Positions 12,081 to 22,857 of a DNA stretch of 64,000 bases are shown one piece after another. The notes below the pieces were generated by a model. The model was not told the DNA's origin. It did no database searches and saw only the letters and a program-made list of their open reading frames with translations. The stretch is taken from the NCBI GenBank assembly GCA_026874595.1, contig CM049319.1:66147417-66211416 (forward strand). Reading direction: 5' to 3'. This stretch comes from Sipunculus nudus (Eukaryota > Annelida > Sipuncula > Golfingiida > Sipunculidae). The first letter of the stretch is position 1; the number at the start of each line of letters is the position of its first letter. The position numbers and the translations under genes were made by a program.

Positions 12081-12144
12081 CCCAGGGAATAAGCTCACCA
12101 AAAGGTGACTCCTGGGATAATTAGTCGTGTTCTGATAGCAGAAC
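12081..12144 (+). other. Two consecutive small hairpins in the internal domain
   Basis: First: CCCAGG (12081-12086) with CCTGGG (12111-12116), enclosing TCACC-AAAA-GGTGA (12095-12108). Second: GTTCTG-ATAG-CAGAAC (12129-12144). Both occur in the other copies. At 38 kb the second loop is ATAT but the stem is kept. They may act in packaging or dimerisation of the element RNA; this is inference. Confidence 0.5.
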
Positions 12145-12150
12145 GCTCTT

Positions 12151-12160
12151 AAGAGGGGTG
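12151..12160 (+). other. Polypurine tract before the 3' LTR
   Basis: AAGAGGGG followed by TG lies immediately before the 3' LTR start TGTTACGA. Relatives keep AAAGAGGGG (38 kb) and AAGTGGGGG (24.85 kb, minus strand), as expected for plus-strand priming. Confidence 0.65.
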
Positions 12161-12316
12161 TGTTACGAGGTGACATAAAAGCGGACCGAACTGTCTCGCT
12201 AGTGAAGCTTGCTTTGCTAGCGAAGCGGTTGGTACGCCGGACTTGAGCGCCACCGACATTGGATCGAATCCCGGATCGGCTCAGTGTTTTCTCCTGAGCA
12301 ATTTGTCTTCGTAACA
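12161..12316 (+). repeat. 3' LTR of the miniature element
   Basis: TGTTACGA...CGTAACA, 156 bp, followed by the ACAT target duplication. Confidence 0.85.
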
Positions 12317-13365
12317 ACATATTTATCTCTTTATTAGAGTAAATAAATATAGAGTAAATAAATATAGAAAATTCAGATTAACCTCGTTTAGAACATTTTA
12401 TTATCATAAAAAAGTGATTGAAGACAAGGCCATTATCTTATTTAAATTTATGAATAAAATAATTTCCTTTCTAGTTTTGCGTAACTTGCTTAACCATAAC
12501 CAAAACAAAAAGCAGAGAAGTTGGATTATCAGTGGAACTCCTCCCCTTATTCATTCCAATAAGCAAAACACTTCTAGTTGCACTGGTAGTTTCTGTAAGC
12601 GTGGGCGGAAGGGGTGCGTCTACTCGTGTAAAGATGATTAAAGTCTACATGCGCGTATGAAACCCTATATTCTGCCACAAAAGGAGACAATTATTCTCCG
12701 TTTGATGGGCACAGACTGACCTACGTATACTTCTTTAATAACTCTTTGGTCCTGCCGATTCAAAGTCCCTCCAGATCCCTATAACCCTGTGAGGACTTTA
12801 CCGAAGGCAGTCACTGCGGGCTAATGAGTCATATTAAACTCATCGCCCAGTAGATTAAAGATTTAAACGGCTTTGGTGTTTAGGCAGCCCGGAGGGCCAT
12901 AAATGTTATATTACCCTGAGCTTCGGAATTGGATCAGATGTTCATTTTATATCAGGGTATTGGAATGCATGATTGTGTTTGTGTCTATATTTGTACGTCC
13001 CTATGAAGCTTACGTACAGCCTTATATCTATAAAATGATTCACGGTGCTCCACTCGACTGTTGTCACGCACTCCTCAGCAGTCGGGCCTCTTCAGCTCTC
13101 GGACAGACGCTGCTAAATGTGTCCTGGGGTGGGGGGATTATTTCCTGCACGTTCACCTCAACCCTGTGAAATTTTACATGATTTTGAGGATGGGCTATTA
13201 CAGCGCCATCTACTAAATCTAAGTGAACTACACAAGAACGGATGGCGTTTAACACCTTTTCTGGCATACCTCGTGATAAGGAGTATCACGCCGGTAAATG
13301 TGGTAATTAGAATTAATTCATGTCGGGTTTGTTTCTTACTAGTGGTCTGCTAATTAATCTATTAT
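12317..13365 (+). repeat. Block B, copy 2
   Basis: Partner of 7409-8460. Similarity ends near 13355-13365, where this copy enters a different repeat with ATCGAT motifs. The two flanks of the composite therefore differ. Confidence 0.8.
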
Positions 13366-13375
13366 ATCATTATTG

Positions 13376-13440
13376 GACGTTTTCATTTCATAATCGATTA
13401 AATCGATTGCCTTTTTGCATAATCGATTATAAACGACATC
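13376..13440 (+). repeat. Dispersed ATCGAT-rich repeat
   Basis: Contains GGACGTTTTCATTTCATAAT, then AATCGATTAAATCGATTGCC and GCATAATCGATTA. The reverse complement of 35014-35092 carries the same order. Repeated self-complementary AATCGATT motifs suggest the end of a small dispersed element. Confidence 0.55.
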
Positions 13441-13454
13441 CAAAGAGCAATGAT

Positions 13455-13880
13455 ACAGGACTCGTATCTGGACTTGGAACCGATTCCACTTTTTTTCGGA
13501 CTTGGACTCCAGGGTCCTGGACTATAAGTTGGACTCGGAGTGTAGGACTCCAGGAATTATGCCGAGTCCATCTCGAGTCAACAACATGGAAGCTCTGTCA
13601 CATATTATAAAAACATTTATATATACATGTGCCAACTGCTAAAAGAATATAACAAGAAAAAGACTGTATATACCTAGTGTTAGCACTGCATCGGACAGCT
13701 AAGTATAATTATAATCATTCATATTTACTAATATAAGATTGCTTATAGTCATCTCCAATTAACATTTTAAAAGGAGATTTTCTTGGACTCGGACTAGGAC
13801 TTAGGTTCTAGGTGACTTATACTTAAAACTTGAGGATTGGCATTCGAAGCACAAGGACTTGGGTTGTGTGGACTCGAATT
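13455..13880 (+). repeat. Degenerate GGACTT/GGACTC repeats flanking AT-rich DNA
   Basis: Two stretches (about 13460-13575 and 13780-13880) are built from variants of GGACTTGGACTC. About 200 bp of AT-rich sequence lies between them. They resemble a decayed hexamer repeat; no coding or RNA role is seen. Confidence 0.6.
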
Positions 13881-14394
13881 CATCACTGCCAAAGAAGTCA
13901 TGTAATCTCGATAGAATATTCTAAAACTGTCAGGAAGATAAGAAAGACGGGGCACTAAACAGCGAAAAAAATTACTAATAATAATGTGCTACGAATAATT
14001 GTCAACAACCCGGCTATAACCTTGACCTTTGAGTGTGTTGTACAAGTTAGACTTAATTTACTCTGGTAATATTGTAAGTATTTTCTATACAGCAAATTTC
14101 ACGATAATAAAGATACTACATCAAATAATCCATGTATTATTCATTATCTGTCTTTTTTATATTTCAATCCTCGGATATGGTTTTACAACCAATTCCTCTT
14201 TCTACAAATGATATTTCTTACTGTTGTATCCTACAGGAAGGCCACACCATAACAAACTTACACACATTATAAAACACGTTTGCCCATTTTGAAAGGTTGC
14301 CCCTTTTTTTATCGCCCAGCTGGGTGTAGTGACGCACATCAGTGCGCCAGTGTGAGGGACATCTGCCCAAGTAGGCCTCACATTATCAGCCGTT

Positions 14395-15410
14395 TCTGGA
14401 TGAGTTTTTATTAGCACAGCTGACTGAAAGTCATCTGAGCTATAGCGATCACCCTTTGTCCGCCGTCTGTCTGTCCGTCTGTCTGTCTGTCCATTATCCA
14501 GGCACAGATCGCAACCGCTGGACCTAGATTCTTCTAACTTGACATTCAGAGAGGTCCCTGAAAAATCTCCTTGGAAACCTGAAATTAGATCTCTGTTACC
14601 TATATCCTGTGAGCTAGGGGGCTCGAAGGTACCCCGAGAATAATTAAAAATTTGATATAAAAGCTCCAGTATCTGAGCAACTACTGCATTGATCACCATC
14701 AGTCTATGCATGCGTATTGATCAAGGCGCGTTTCATCATTTCCAGTAGACTGGTGGCGCCACCTGCGTTATTTTTTTATTTTATGCTTATTAGCTCAATT
14801 TTTAATACCTTTAAAGATGAGGTTGTCTGTTAACAGGCACAAATCGTAACCATTGGATCTAGAATCTTCTATCCTGACATCCAGGGAGAGCCACAAAAAA
14901 TCTCTTTGGAATCCTGAATTAAGGTCTTTGTTGCCGATATCCTCCGAGATATGGGGCTCACATGAATCCACCAGAATAATTAAAAATTTGTTACAAAAGC
15001 TCCAGTATCTAAACAACTAATCCATTGATCACCATGATTCTTTGCATGTATATACATTATGGAGTGTTCCATCAGTTCCTGTAACTGGAGGCGCCATCTG
15101 GATTTTCTTTTTTTTTCAATTTTTACACATTTTTTTCTCTATTTTTGAGATCTTCAAAGATGTGGTTGTGAGTTAACAGAGCGCAAATTGTAACAATTAT
15201 AACCATAACCAAGAATCTTCTAACTTAACATCCAGGGAGGTCCATGAAAAAATCTCCTAAGAAACCATAAATTAGGTCTCCCGAGCTAAGTTTCAATTGA
15301 ATGGGGATAACACCAACAAAATTTGGCATTCAGATGATAAAATTCCTTTTGTAAATGTCTTCTTAGTCAGCAGAACGTCATGACTCATGGCTCACTTGTA
15401 ATTTTTGCCT
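14395..15410 (+). mobile_element. Non-autonomous dispersed element with three about 340-bp core monomers
   Basis: Starts near GCACAGCTGACTGAAAGTCATC and CTGAGCTATAGCGATC, then a (TCTG)n-like tract at 14463-14492. Three monomers follow, marked by AATCTTCTAAC-type motifs near 14528, 14861 and 15212. It ends with GATAAAATTCC and a GTCATGACTCATGG / CTCACTTG segment. The same beginning, monomers and end recur at 62812-63680, and a start-like fragment lies at 34365-34440 on the minus strand. Terminal complementarity, a tetranucleotide tract and tandem cores resemble pearl/Helentron-type non-autonomous elements of bivalves. No transposase is present. Confidence 0.65.
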
Positions 15411-16392
15411 GCCCCAGGGGGATATGCGTTAATCCCCGTTCACGTGTGTTTTGTGTGCGTGTATTTTGGTGTTTGTGTGTTTTTTTACAACATTATTCAC
15501 GTAATCATACACGGAATCTCGTGAAATATTTAGGCAAACACGGGAATGGACCAATAAAAAAGCATTTAGATGTGGATCCGGAACATAATCCGGTTTCAGG
15601 AACATCATTAAGGAAAATTCAAAAAAATACAGTCACTGGGACTGAATCTTGGAATATGTGCCCGAATAAACGAATGTAAACACGGTTTTTGTAGCATCCT
15701 AAAATTAGGATACCCCATATGGCTGAGACATACATTCTTTGGAATTTTGGTTTCTAGTGTTTCTTGCCTTTTTCATCCGCTATGTTATTCGTCTAAAAAA
15801 TGAATGACGACTCATAAACTAAGACACTTAGGTATAAGAACAAAAACAACGCGTGAAAAAGTTGAGAGAGATGAGATGTATTGAACTATTTTGGACATGT
15901 TTTAGATATTTCGTGCGACAAAAACGCACGATAATACATCGAAACAAAATCGCATGATAACGCATAGAAACACGAGTAAACGTTAACAAGAACTGAGAAG
16001 AAAATGCTGCAAAATACAGCCAGAACACATCACTGGTCAACGAATAGTTAGCGTCAAACAAATGAGAATGCAAGCGAAATCGGCATGAAAACGTATACGA
16101 TTGTGGACACCCCTGAAAACATCCTAACAGCGTGTCTTGAAAAAAAGGTCTATCGCGTTCAATCGCTGTCGCAAAGGCCGGTCTTTAATGTAAAAAACAT
16201 ACACGTGGGAAAAGCAGGAAATTGTGTTTTGTAAAGGGTCATCCTACGCCACGAGATTCATTTGTGATGATTTAAGACTACCGCAGCAATATTTAGGAAA
16301 TCGTATTGAACAACGTATATACTTAAAGTATGCATTATTCATGCCACCTACTGGGCGCACCGTTAGTTCCGTGACAGATATACACAAAAATA
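15411..16392. other. No gene recognised; contains a dispersed fragment
   Basis: Apart from the 15650-15775 fragment, nothing is supported. Minus-strand and plus-strand frames of 80-100 codons here lack protein-like features. Confidence 0.45.
15650..15775 (+). repeat. Dispersed repeat fragment (GGCGGAGGCATACATTC family)
   Basis: Shares an ordered set of motifs with 20455-20580 and 27665-27800: GAAT...GG near the start, AGCATCC, a GGGA(T/C)ACC-like segment, ATGGC(T/G)GAGRCATACATTCTT, and a TTTCTGGTTTT-like end. This is the most diverged of the three. Confidence 0.5.
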
Positions 16393-16635
16393 AACGATTG
16401 ATTGAGACTGTCTACGATTGATTGAGACTGTCTACGATTGATTGAGACTGTCTACGATTGATTGATACTGTCTACGATTGATTGAGACTGTCTACGATTG
16501 ATTGAGACTGTCTACGATTGATTGAGACTGTCTACGATTGATTGAGACTGTCTACGATTGATTGAGACTGTCTACGATTGATTGAGACTTTCTACGATTG
16601 ATTGAGACTGTCTACGATTGATTGAGACTGTCTAC
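16393..16635 (+). repeat. 20-bp minisatellite, about 12 copies
   Basis: Perfectly phased repeats of ACGATTGATTGAGACTGTCT with only isolated changes (GATACTG near 16465, GACTTTC near 16589). There are no unique spacers between units. Confidence 0.97.
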
Positions 16636-19600
16636 AGTCGCGGATCCAGGATTTTGCTATACCGGGACAAAAAGGTATAAGACGTAACACTTCTCTCAGC
16701 GTCTTTATAAACAGGAACATCAAATATCTCAAGCAAATGTAACAAGCCAATGTGATCATTTAATAATTACCCGTATCTTAAAATATGCCACAAGTTAAGC
16801 CGCGCGGGAGGGGGGGGGGGTCATATAAGGCCGATTTTGACGTACGAAAAAATCAAAATGAGGGAAATTCTTTGGCATATAAAGGCATATTAATGAATTA
16901 TGGACAAAATCACACATGTCGGCATGTATAGTATGAACACAGGGAAGGCATTAATTTTGTCGGATATATTGGGCGTCTCGCTGTCGTGTGTTAAGTCATG
17001 AGTTCCCATCAAAATGCCTGACATGGGTTTTATATTAGGCTGATTATATACCCTGCAACGTTTATCGTCATCGTAACATAAAAAATAAGGACATAGCGCC
17101 GGTCAGTAGATACATCTCATATTGTTCCATGGAAAATACCCAAAGTTTCGTTATTCTTCGCTGCGCAACCATCGCACCTAGCCGTGTCAGCCATGTTTGT
17201 CACCCTGACCAGAAATCCGACCGCAAGATGACAGGTATATCCAATGCCTTTACCAACTTCACATCATGCATGCCAAAACCAAATTGTCGCACGAATCTGT
17301 AGAAAGTGCTTTTACATGACAAAGAATCAAACGCCGCCGATTATTTTGCACGAAAGGCCAAAAATCGTGTCGTTATCTGATATAAGCCTATATATATGGC
17401 CATATAACCTATATTGTAGTGCATCCGACATATTTCTCATAACAATCCAATACAAAATTTCGGAGACGGAAATTCCTCGGTCGAAAACCAAATATTTCGT
17501 TCGGATTTGGTGTGAATGAAATTTTGAATGCGACAGGATTTTAGTCGGAACGACAGAAATATTCGTTGGTGTCACATTCGTCCGGACGCATCCGGTGTGA
17601 ACCGCCTTAAATCGGAATAAAATGTATCGGCTTTAGCAGCTACACTGGGTCGTATGGTCACTCGGTGGTAATGTGCATGAAATATCAATCCAATATAGGT
17701 CTCCCTACAGATTGACGGCTCTTCTCGGTTTATGTTTTAATGTCGACGAACGTTCATAGAATATGAAACTCTTTTTAGGGCTGTTTAATTTATTCTTTAA
17801 AAAAATTAACTTAAGGAAAATATCGAATTTTTGAATTCAAATTAAATTCACGTATGTACTCGACCTGCACAGTTTAATATTAATATTAATATAAACCTAA
17901 AAGTGTGTCCATCAACATTTTGGATTTGACGTAAGTGATTACAATAGATGTGATGAATTCCTTAAACATTCCAAAATTACCAAATTTAACAAAGCACTTT
18001 TAAACTTGTTAACTCATTAAATTTTACATGGGGTTCTTCCTTTTTTATGATTTTACAAAATAAAAAATAACAAAATATATAATTTGAATTACAAAACCTT
18101 CCTGTAAAACACATAATTCATTTCATATTTGGCAAAAATAACATACATTTAAGCAGCTTCTATATATTTTAGGGCTGACTTACAAGGAGATTGCTAGTTG
18201 TATAAGGCAGAGGAGCGTGGACAATGGACCAAAGAAGCTCACCAATTCATTATTGCACCATTTCTTTAACAACATTTAGTTTGTTTCTTATAATAATATC
18301 TTGCAGAAACTAATACGAAGATTCGCACAACCCCAGGACACAGAACAGGTCATATATATTGCCCAGAATTAATGTCGTGAACTCTTCATTGTCAGCAGTG
18401 TTCTACCTCAAGGGTTTAGGTCGTCAGAAAAATTATGCCCAATTACTTAAATTGCTACATTTAAATCACCTACAAAAAATATAATATTTCTTTTCCATTT
18501 CGTTTTGGCAAAGGTAGCTGTTGTTTTATAAATGTAGACATGTATGTACATGGATGCAATAGAAGAGGCTCTTCCATTCTGAAGAGGTAGGGGTGTGCGG
18601 ACCTTGGTGCAATGGTCACGATCAACAATAAAAAAAACTTCAATCTTAAAGGGACGTAATAAATATTATGCCTTTCGTTCACACTATTGGTTCATTTTTG
18701 CTTTATACACAAGTTTCCAAGGAAAACCCTCCTAGCACACAGTCTCAGTGTCCCGCACACGGTTGTTTAACACCTTGTTATGGCTCTGCGTGTTGGGAAA
18801 CAAAGTTCACGTGTGTCTGTTTCCATAACAAGACCACATGTCCGAATATGAACCTCCACACGTGATGTTTTAACCAGCAGGAACATGTATTACATTTTTT
18901 TTGGACAAGTCGAGGCATCTCCTGATTAACACATGTTATAGCTCTGCGATGCACGAGGTCCAAAGCGCTGTAGGTTAACATCTATAATCGCGCCCGTTTC
19001 ACTTTTTTAATACTCGTATACACAAGTATGCAAACGGTCCAAAACATTATTTTTGCAGGTACAGCTTTATTTTAAAGGGAAGAAGCTATTGTCGTGTTAT
19101 GCAACATGCTTTATAGGTTATTGGGCCCCTTTAAGAAGTAATTAATAGACTAAAAATGAATTTTGGGAAGCGATTGAACTTGATAAAATTGATCTCCTAT
19201 GACATTTATAGATGCAAATACTAATTGAATAAAAGGGACGTACGGAGAATGCTAGGCAGTAAGACATGGAAAGCTAAAGGGGGCACGTGCTCCCTGTGCC
19301 CATTCTGGGTCCGCCTATGCGAGGCGCAGTTCTATATGCGTGATATACTACCATATTTCAAGTACAAATTAAGCTTTTATTTCCCAACCATAAATGATGC
19401 TGATTTTAAAACGATCATCCAGTCAAAATGCAGAAGCGGATCCGGGGGGATATGGGGGGGGGGGGGGGGAGGGTCCGGACTCTCCCTATTCCTGTTGCCG
19501 CAACATTTTTAAGGGTTTCAGACCAAATGTTACCGCCTTGACCCCCCTTTTCCTGACCTGAGGGCTTTTTTTTTTAGGAATTTTTACGAGTCCTTCTGGG

Positions 19601-19799
19601 TTTGACCCCCCTTTTCCTGTTTTCTGGATCCGCATCTGACTAGTTTTTTAACCAATGACGTTTCTAATAGCACTAAGCGACTTTTTTGTTGAAGGTAACC
19701 GCCTCCATTTTTTAGTGCTAGCATAATGTATGTTCATCTAAGAATTCCATTCTGGTTTCGGACTACAAAAGGGCAGTATCACATGATTCCTCTCATTGT
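16636..19799. other. About 3.2 kb with no recognised gene
   Basis: Begins with a GCGGATCCAGGATTT phrase; a similar GCGGATCC occurs near 19437, so these are probably shared repeat edges. Poly-G runs lie near 16809 and 19453. A GGTGTGAACCGCCTTAA phrase near 17596 looks like the end of an inverted-repeat element, but no partner end was found. No coding evidence. Confidence 0.45.
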
Positions 19800-20068
19800 G
19801 TATCCTGGTGTTAACCAGGCCCGGTGACGTCTGCACCTGTGGGCCCTGGGCGTGAAATCGTCCCTGTTGCTGGGTCATAACACCGAGGATCCTCCGAAAA
19901 GCAGATTTGCTGGTGAGTGAAGCACGGCCGTTAAGCACGACCTTCCCATTAAACCTGAAGCGCGCTCACCTTGGGTAGGGGCCGACCATTAAAATTCTCA
20001 CCGCCTCGGCTTAGATTCGAACCCACGATCTCCCGGCTTTGAGTCCTGCGCTCTACACCTGAGCTGGA
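19800..20068 (-). mobile_element. tRNA-derived SINE, minus strand
   Basis: Reading the minus strand, an A-box-like CAGCTCAGGTG (20056-20066 on +) is followed by a B box GGTTCGAATCT (20013-20023 on +) at 43-nt spacing. The anticodon and acceptor stems do not pair properly, so it is not a functional tRNA gene. The downstream body runs to about 19800; its end is unclear. Confidence 0.6.
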
Positions 20069-20310
20069 CAGCTGAGTGGTCAAACGCTCGGCCTTCTTCG
20101 CTGGCCACCCGGGTTTGATTCCCGGCGTGGCTATGAGATTTGGTTGTAGTTGCCCGTCCAAGGTCGGTGGTTTCTCCGGGTCCTCCGGTTTCCTCCACCC
20201 TTACAAACTACCGAGCGCCAACATCCGTGCAATGGAGAGTGCCTCGTATTAGTTATAATAACTAGTTGTACTATCCATGTAAAATAAATAAAGTTTATAA
20301 CTATATTTAA
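20069..20310 (+). mobile_element. tRNA-headed SINE with V-SINE-type core
   Basis: A-box-like CAGCTGAGTGG (20069-20079) and B box GGTTTGATTCC (20112-20122) are 43 nt apart, typical of a SINE head. The body contains TTTCTCCGGGTCCTCCGG followed by TTTCCTCCACC (20170-20200), which matches the conserved central domain of V-SINEs (known from fish and, as RUDI, from molluscs). An AT-rich tail ends with AAATAAATAAAG. A tail-only relative lies at 29874-29953. Confidence 0.8.
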
Positions 20311-20454
20311 ATATCTGACTTCACTTTCCATTGGCTGATACTGATACGACATTCGAGTCATCAGTGTACGGTGAATCGTTAGAGTCACAGGCGATATTGT
20401 ATTAACCAACACTGACTCGAAATGTTATTGATACATTTGATACTATACAATGAT

Positions 20455-20580
20455 ACTATACAATGAACCGGGGAATACAGACAGAGTCTTGGGAGCATCC
20501 AACCATAGGGACCCTGACAAGGCGGAGGCATACATTCTTCACATTGCCTAGAATTCAGATTTATGGTTTTAAATATACAT
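20455..20580 (+). repeat. Dispersed repeat fragment (GGCGGAGGCATACATTC family)
   Basis: Aligns with 27665-27800 around GTCTTGGGAGCATCC, GGCGGAGGC(A/C)T(A/G)CATTCTT and a GAATTCAGAT/GAATGCAGAT segment. Confidence 0.55.
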
Positions 20581-22857
20581 TATAACTAACCCTCGATGAC
20601 TTTTCCCGAGGAGTTAAGTTGTAATACTAGTTGATGTTCATTTCCCAATTTTCGCAACCAACATATTTGGTCGCCTATAAAAATGACGCCACTTACTCTG
20701 TAACCATGCCATGAACTGAAATGTTTCATCTTCTTTTTTATCTCATATTGACTAAGGTCAATAATACATAGTGAAGAGACTTTTATAAGATTATTTCCTT
20801 ACAAATTACTCCAGTATCAACAAGACCACCTGGTGTTTTTATGCATTCATTTCAACGCTGGCACATTATGATTGGCTGCTACATACATTACGTCACTGGA
20901 TGTAATAACCACTTAACAAAGTCTCGTCATATATACACCAATAATTAATTAAATCCTTCAGAAATACAAACTTAACATTTTTGTTGCACAGGGTTAGGAA
21001 TGCCAGGTAATACAGTGTTTTTAAGCTAAATGTTATGTTTGCAGGAGTTAAACAGATCTGTTATCTTTGATTTCGAGTTCTTATTGTTAAGAAGAAGTAT
21101 ATCTTCCTGTCTAGTTTTTAAAACCAGCTTTTACGTTCTGAAATCTAACGGAATGCATGGTTTGGTTCCCCGAAATGCAAAACCAAGAAGTTTTTTTTCT
21201 TATTTTTTTTCCCCCGGATTTCGAAAATGGTTGATTTGGCAAAAATGATCATTGGTAAGAGTAACGTCACAGGTAACATAATAATATTGATATATTTTGC
21301 CTCGTTCGACCTTTCAAAGTCATATATAGGATTTTCCCTTTACCGCTCAGATGATGGCGATGAAAGGAGACTGACAGACATAGCGCAGAGCCGCAGACCT
21401 TAATTTTTCACTGAAGCTATCAAGGTCATTAGTCAAAGAAAACATTGAACGAGAGATGTTTCCATCGTGTCCATTATAGACAAAAAGATCACCCAGTTAA
21501 TAGAAAATTCAGAAACAAATCATATACATAAAGGATTAGGTTTGCATCATACAAACATATATATAATCATTTATTCTCATATTATCTCTATAAAATAATT
21601 AAATTAGAATTTGAATATGTTTGCTTTATTAAAATTGCACAGCATGGTGGCACTGGTGATAAGTTTAGGTATAACTGAAAGGAATTTCCTACGATGTCCC
21701 GTTGTCTTAATTTTTTTAAAATTTTTATTCAAGAAGGAGAATGAGACGATTTTCATTTGAAGGCACGTCCCTATACGAAGAATTAAGGTCATGGTTCTTT
21801 TTAATTTGATAATTTAACATATAAGATATAACAGCTAGAAAGGAATAAGTTTTTGATATATTTACATAGGCGTTCCCATACAAAGAAAGGGGATTAAATC
21901 GTTTTTAATTTAAGCATTTAACACGAGATATACAAGAGGTAGAAAGGAGGAAGAGACCGCATATTTACCTCCGCTCATATTATGGATCACTAGATACGGA
22001 ATATTACCAGGATTCCAACCCCCTTTGGTGTGTGACAAGAGAAATGTTGGTTTTAGTAATTCACCAACGCGATATTAGAATCACAGGTCATCACCCAACT
22101 AACCCACAATGACAAAGAAGATAAAGTTATGGGACGTCTGTGGACACTGCCCCTATTAGGAAATTTAGTTGACGGTCTCGTAATGGCGAAGAAAACTTTC
22201 GGTAAAAATCAAGTGAGGTGATCCAGAGATCACCTCTAATATCGAAGAGATTGCTGCTCGTGTTACCCTAATCCACAATAAAATGGCCTAAACTGTTTTT
22301 TCAATTGCAATTGTGAACTGGCACACCAACCAATTTATCACGGCGAAAAACCATATTTTTATGTTTGTAGGTAGCAGTGGCAACATACTGGATTTTTTTT
22401 AGACTCCTTTAGTCCTAGAAACCGATTGCTTCAGTTCAGAAATCATCCCGGGTTGAAAAAAAGCAACCAGAATGAACGTTCGCGTGCATGACTATCATTC
22501 AGCTTGGTCAGATCTATAGTTTCATGGGAAATGTAAGATAATACTCATTTGGCTTTAGCAGCCTCATCAGCAAAAAATCTTTGAATATTTTGCTATTGAC
22601 CTTTGTCATCCTTTGCTAGAGGCATTTTATCATTAATATACCTCCTATCCATCGGTTCCTATAATGTTAAAGCGTCTTAAGATGCTCAAATGATTAAAGC
22701 AGAGATTCGACAAGAGGATTACCTATGAGGTTAAATGCACTCGAGTTGTATTGAGAAAGTGGTCGCAGAATCCGGTATGTGGTTGACCGAAGTGTACGTA
22801 GTTTGGTGTTAATTCGGTCATGGCATACGGTATATAAGTCCAAAATAAAAAAAAAGG
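20581..22857. other. About 2.3 kb with no recognised gene
   Basis: AT-rich, without tandem repeats, tRNA-like boxes or protein-like frames that I can support. The 21030-21248 frame is low in coding character and ends in a TTTT/CCCC-rich run. Confidence 0.45.

Larger units (their letters stand above)
11890..12316 (+). mobile_element. Complete miniature LTR retrotransposon (TRIM-type) with tRNA-like LTRs
   Basis: Total 427 bp: 153-bp 5' LTR, 118-bp internal domain, 156-bp 3' LTR. Both LTRs begin TGTTACG and end CGTAACA, so TG...CA termini sit within a 7-bp inverted repeat. A tRNA-Pro-type primer-binding site begins three bases after the 5' LTR, and AAGAGGGG precedes the 3' LTR. The flanks ACAT (11886-11889) and ACAT (12317-12320) form a 4-bp target duplication. 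There is no coding capacity, so movement would depend on proteins from another LTR element. Each LTR contains tRNA-spaced A and B boxes. Minus- and plus-strand relatives lie at 24703-25110 and 38252-38633. Confidence 0.88.

Noticed and set aside
11940-12271. Functional tRNA genes
   Set aside because: A and B boxes are good, but the acceptor and anticodon stems do not form and the boxes lie inside paired terminal repeats.
16393-16635. CRISPR-like regular repeats
   Set aside because: The 20-bp units are contiguous with no spacers, and the genome is eukaryotic; this is a minisatellite.
17244-17600. Inverted-repeat DNA element ending GGTGTGAACCGCCTTAA
   Set aside because: A convincing partner end and target duplication could not be found in the window.
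20008-20130. Pair of divergent tRNA genes
   Set aside because: Acceptor stems fail to pair and SINE bodies follow each head.
22540-22575. Hammerhead ribozyme core on the minus strand (CTGATGAGGCTGCTAAAGCC)
   Set aside because: The sequence after stem II lacks the required GAAA, and no stems I and III with a cleavage site were found.
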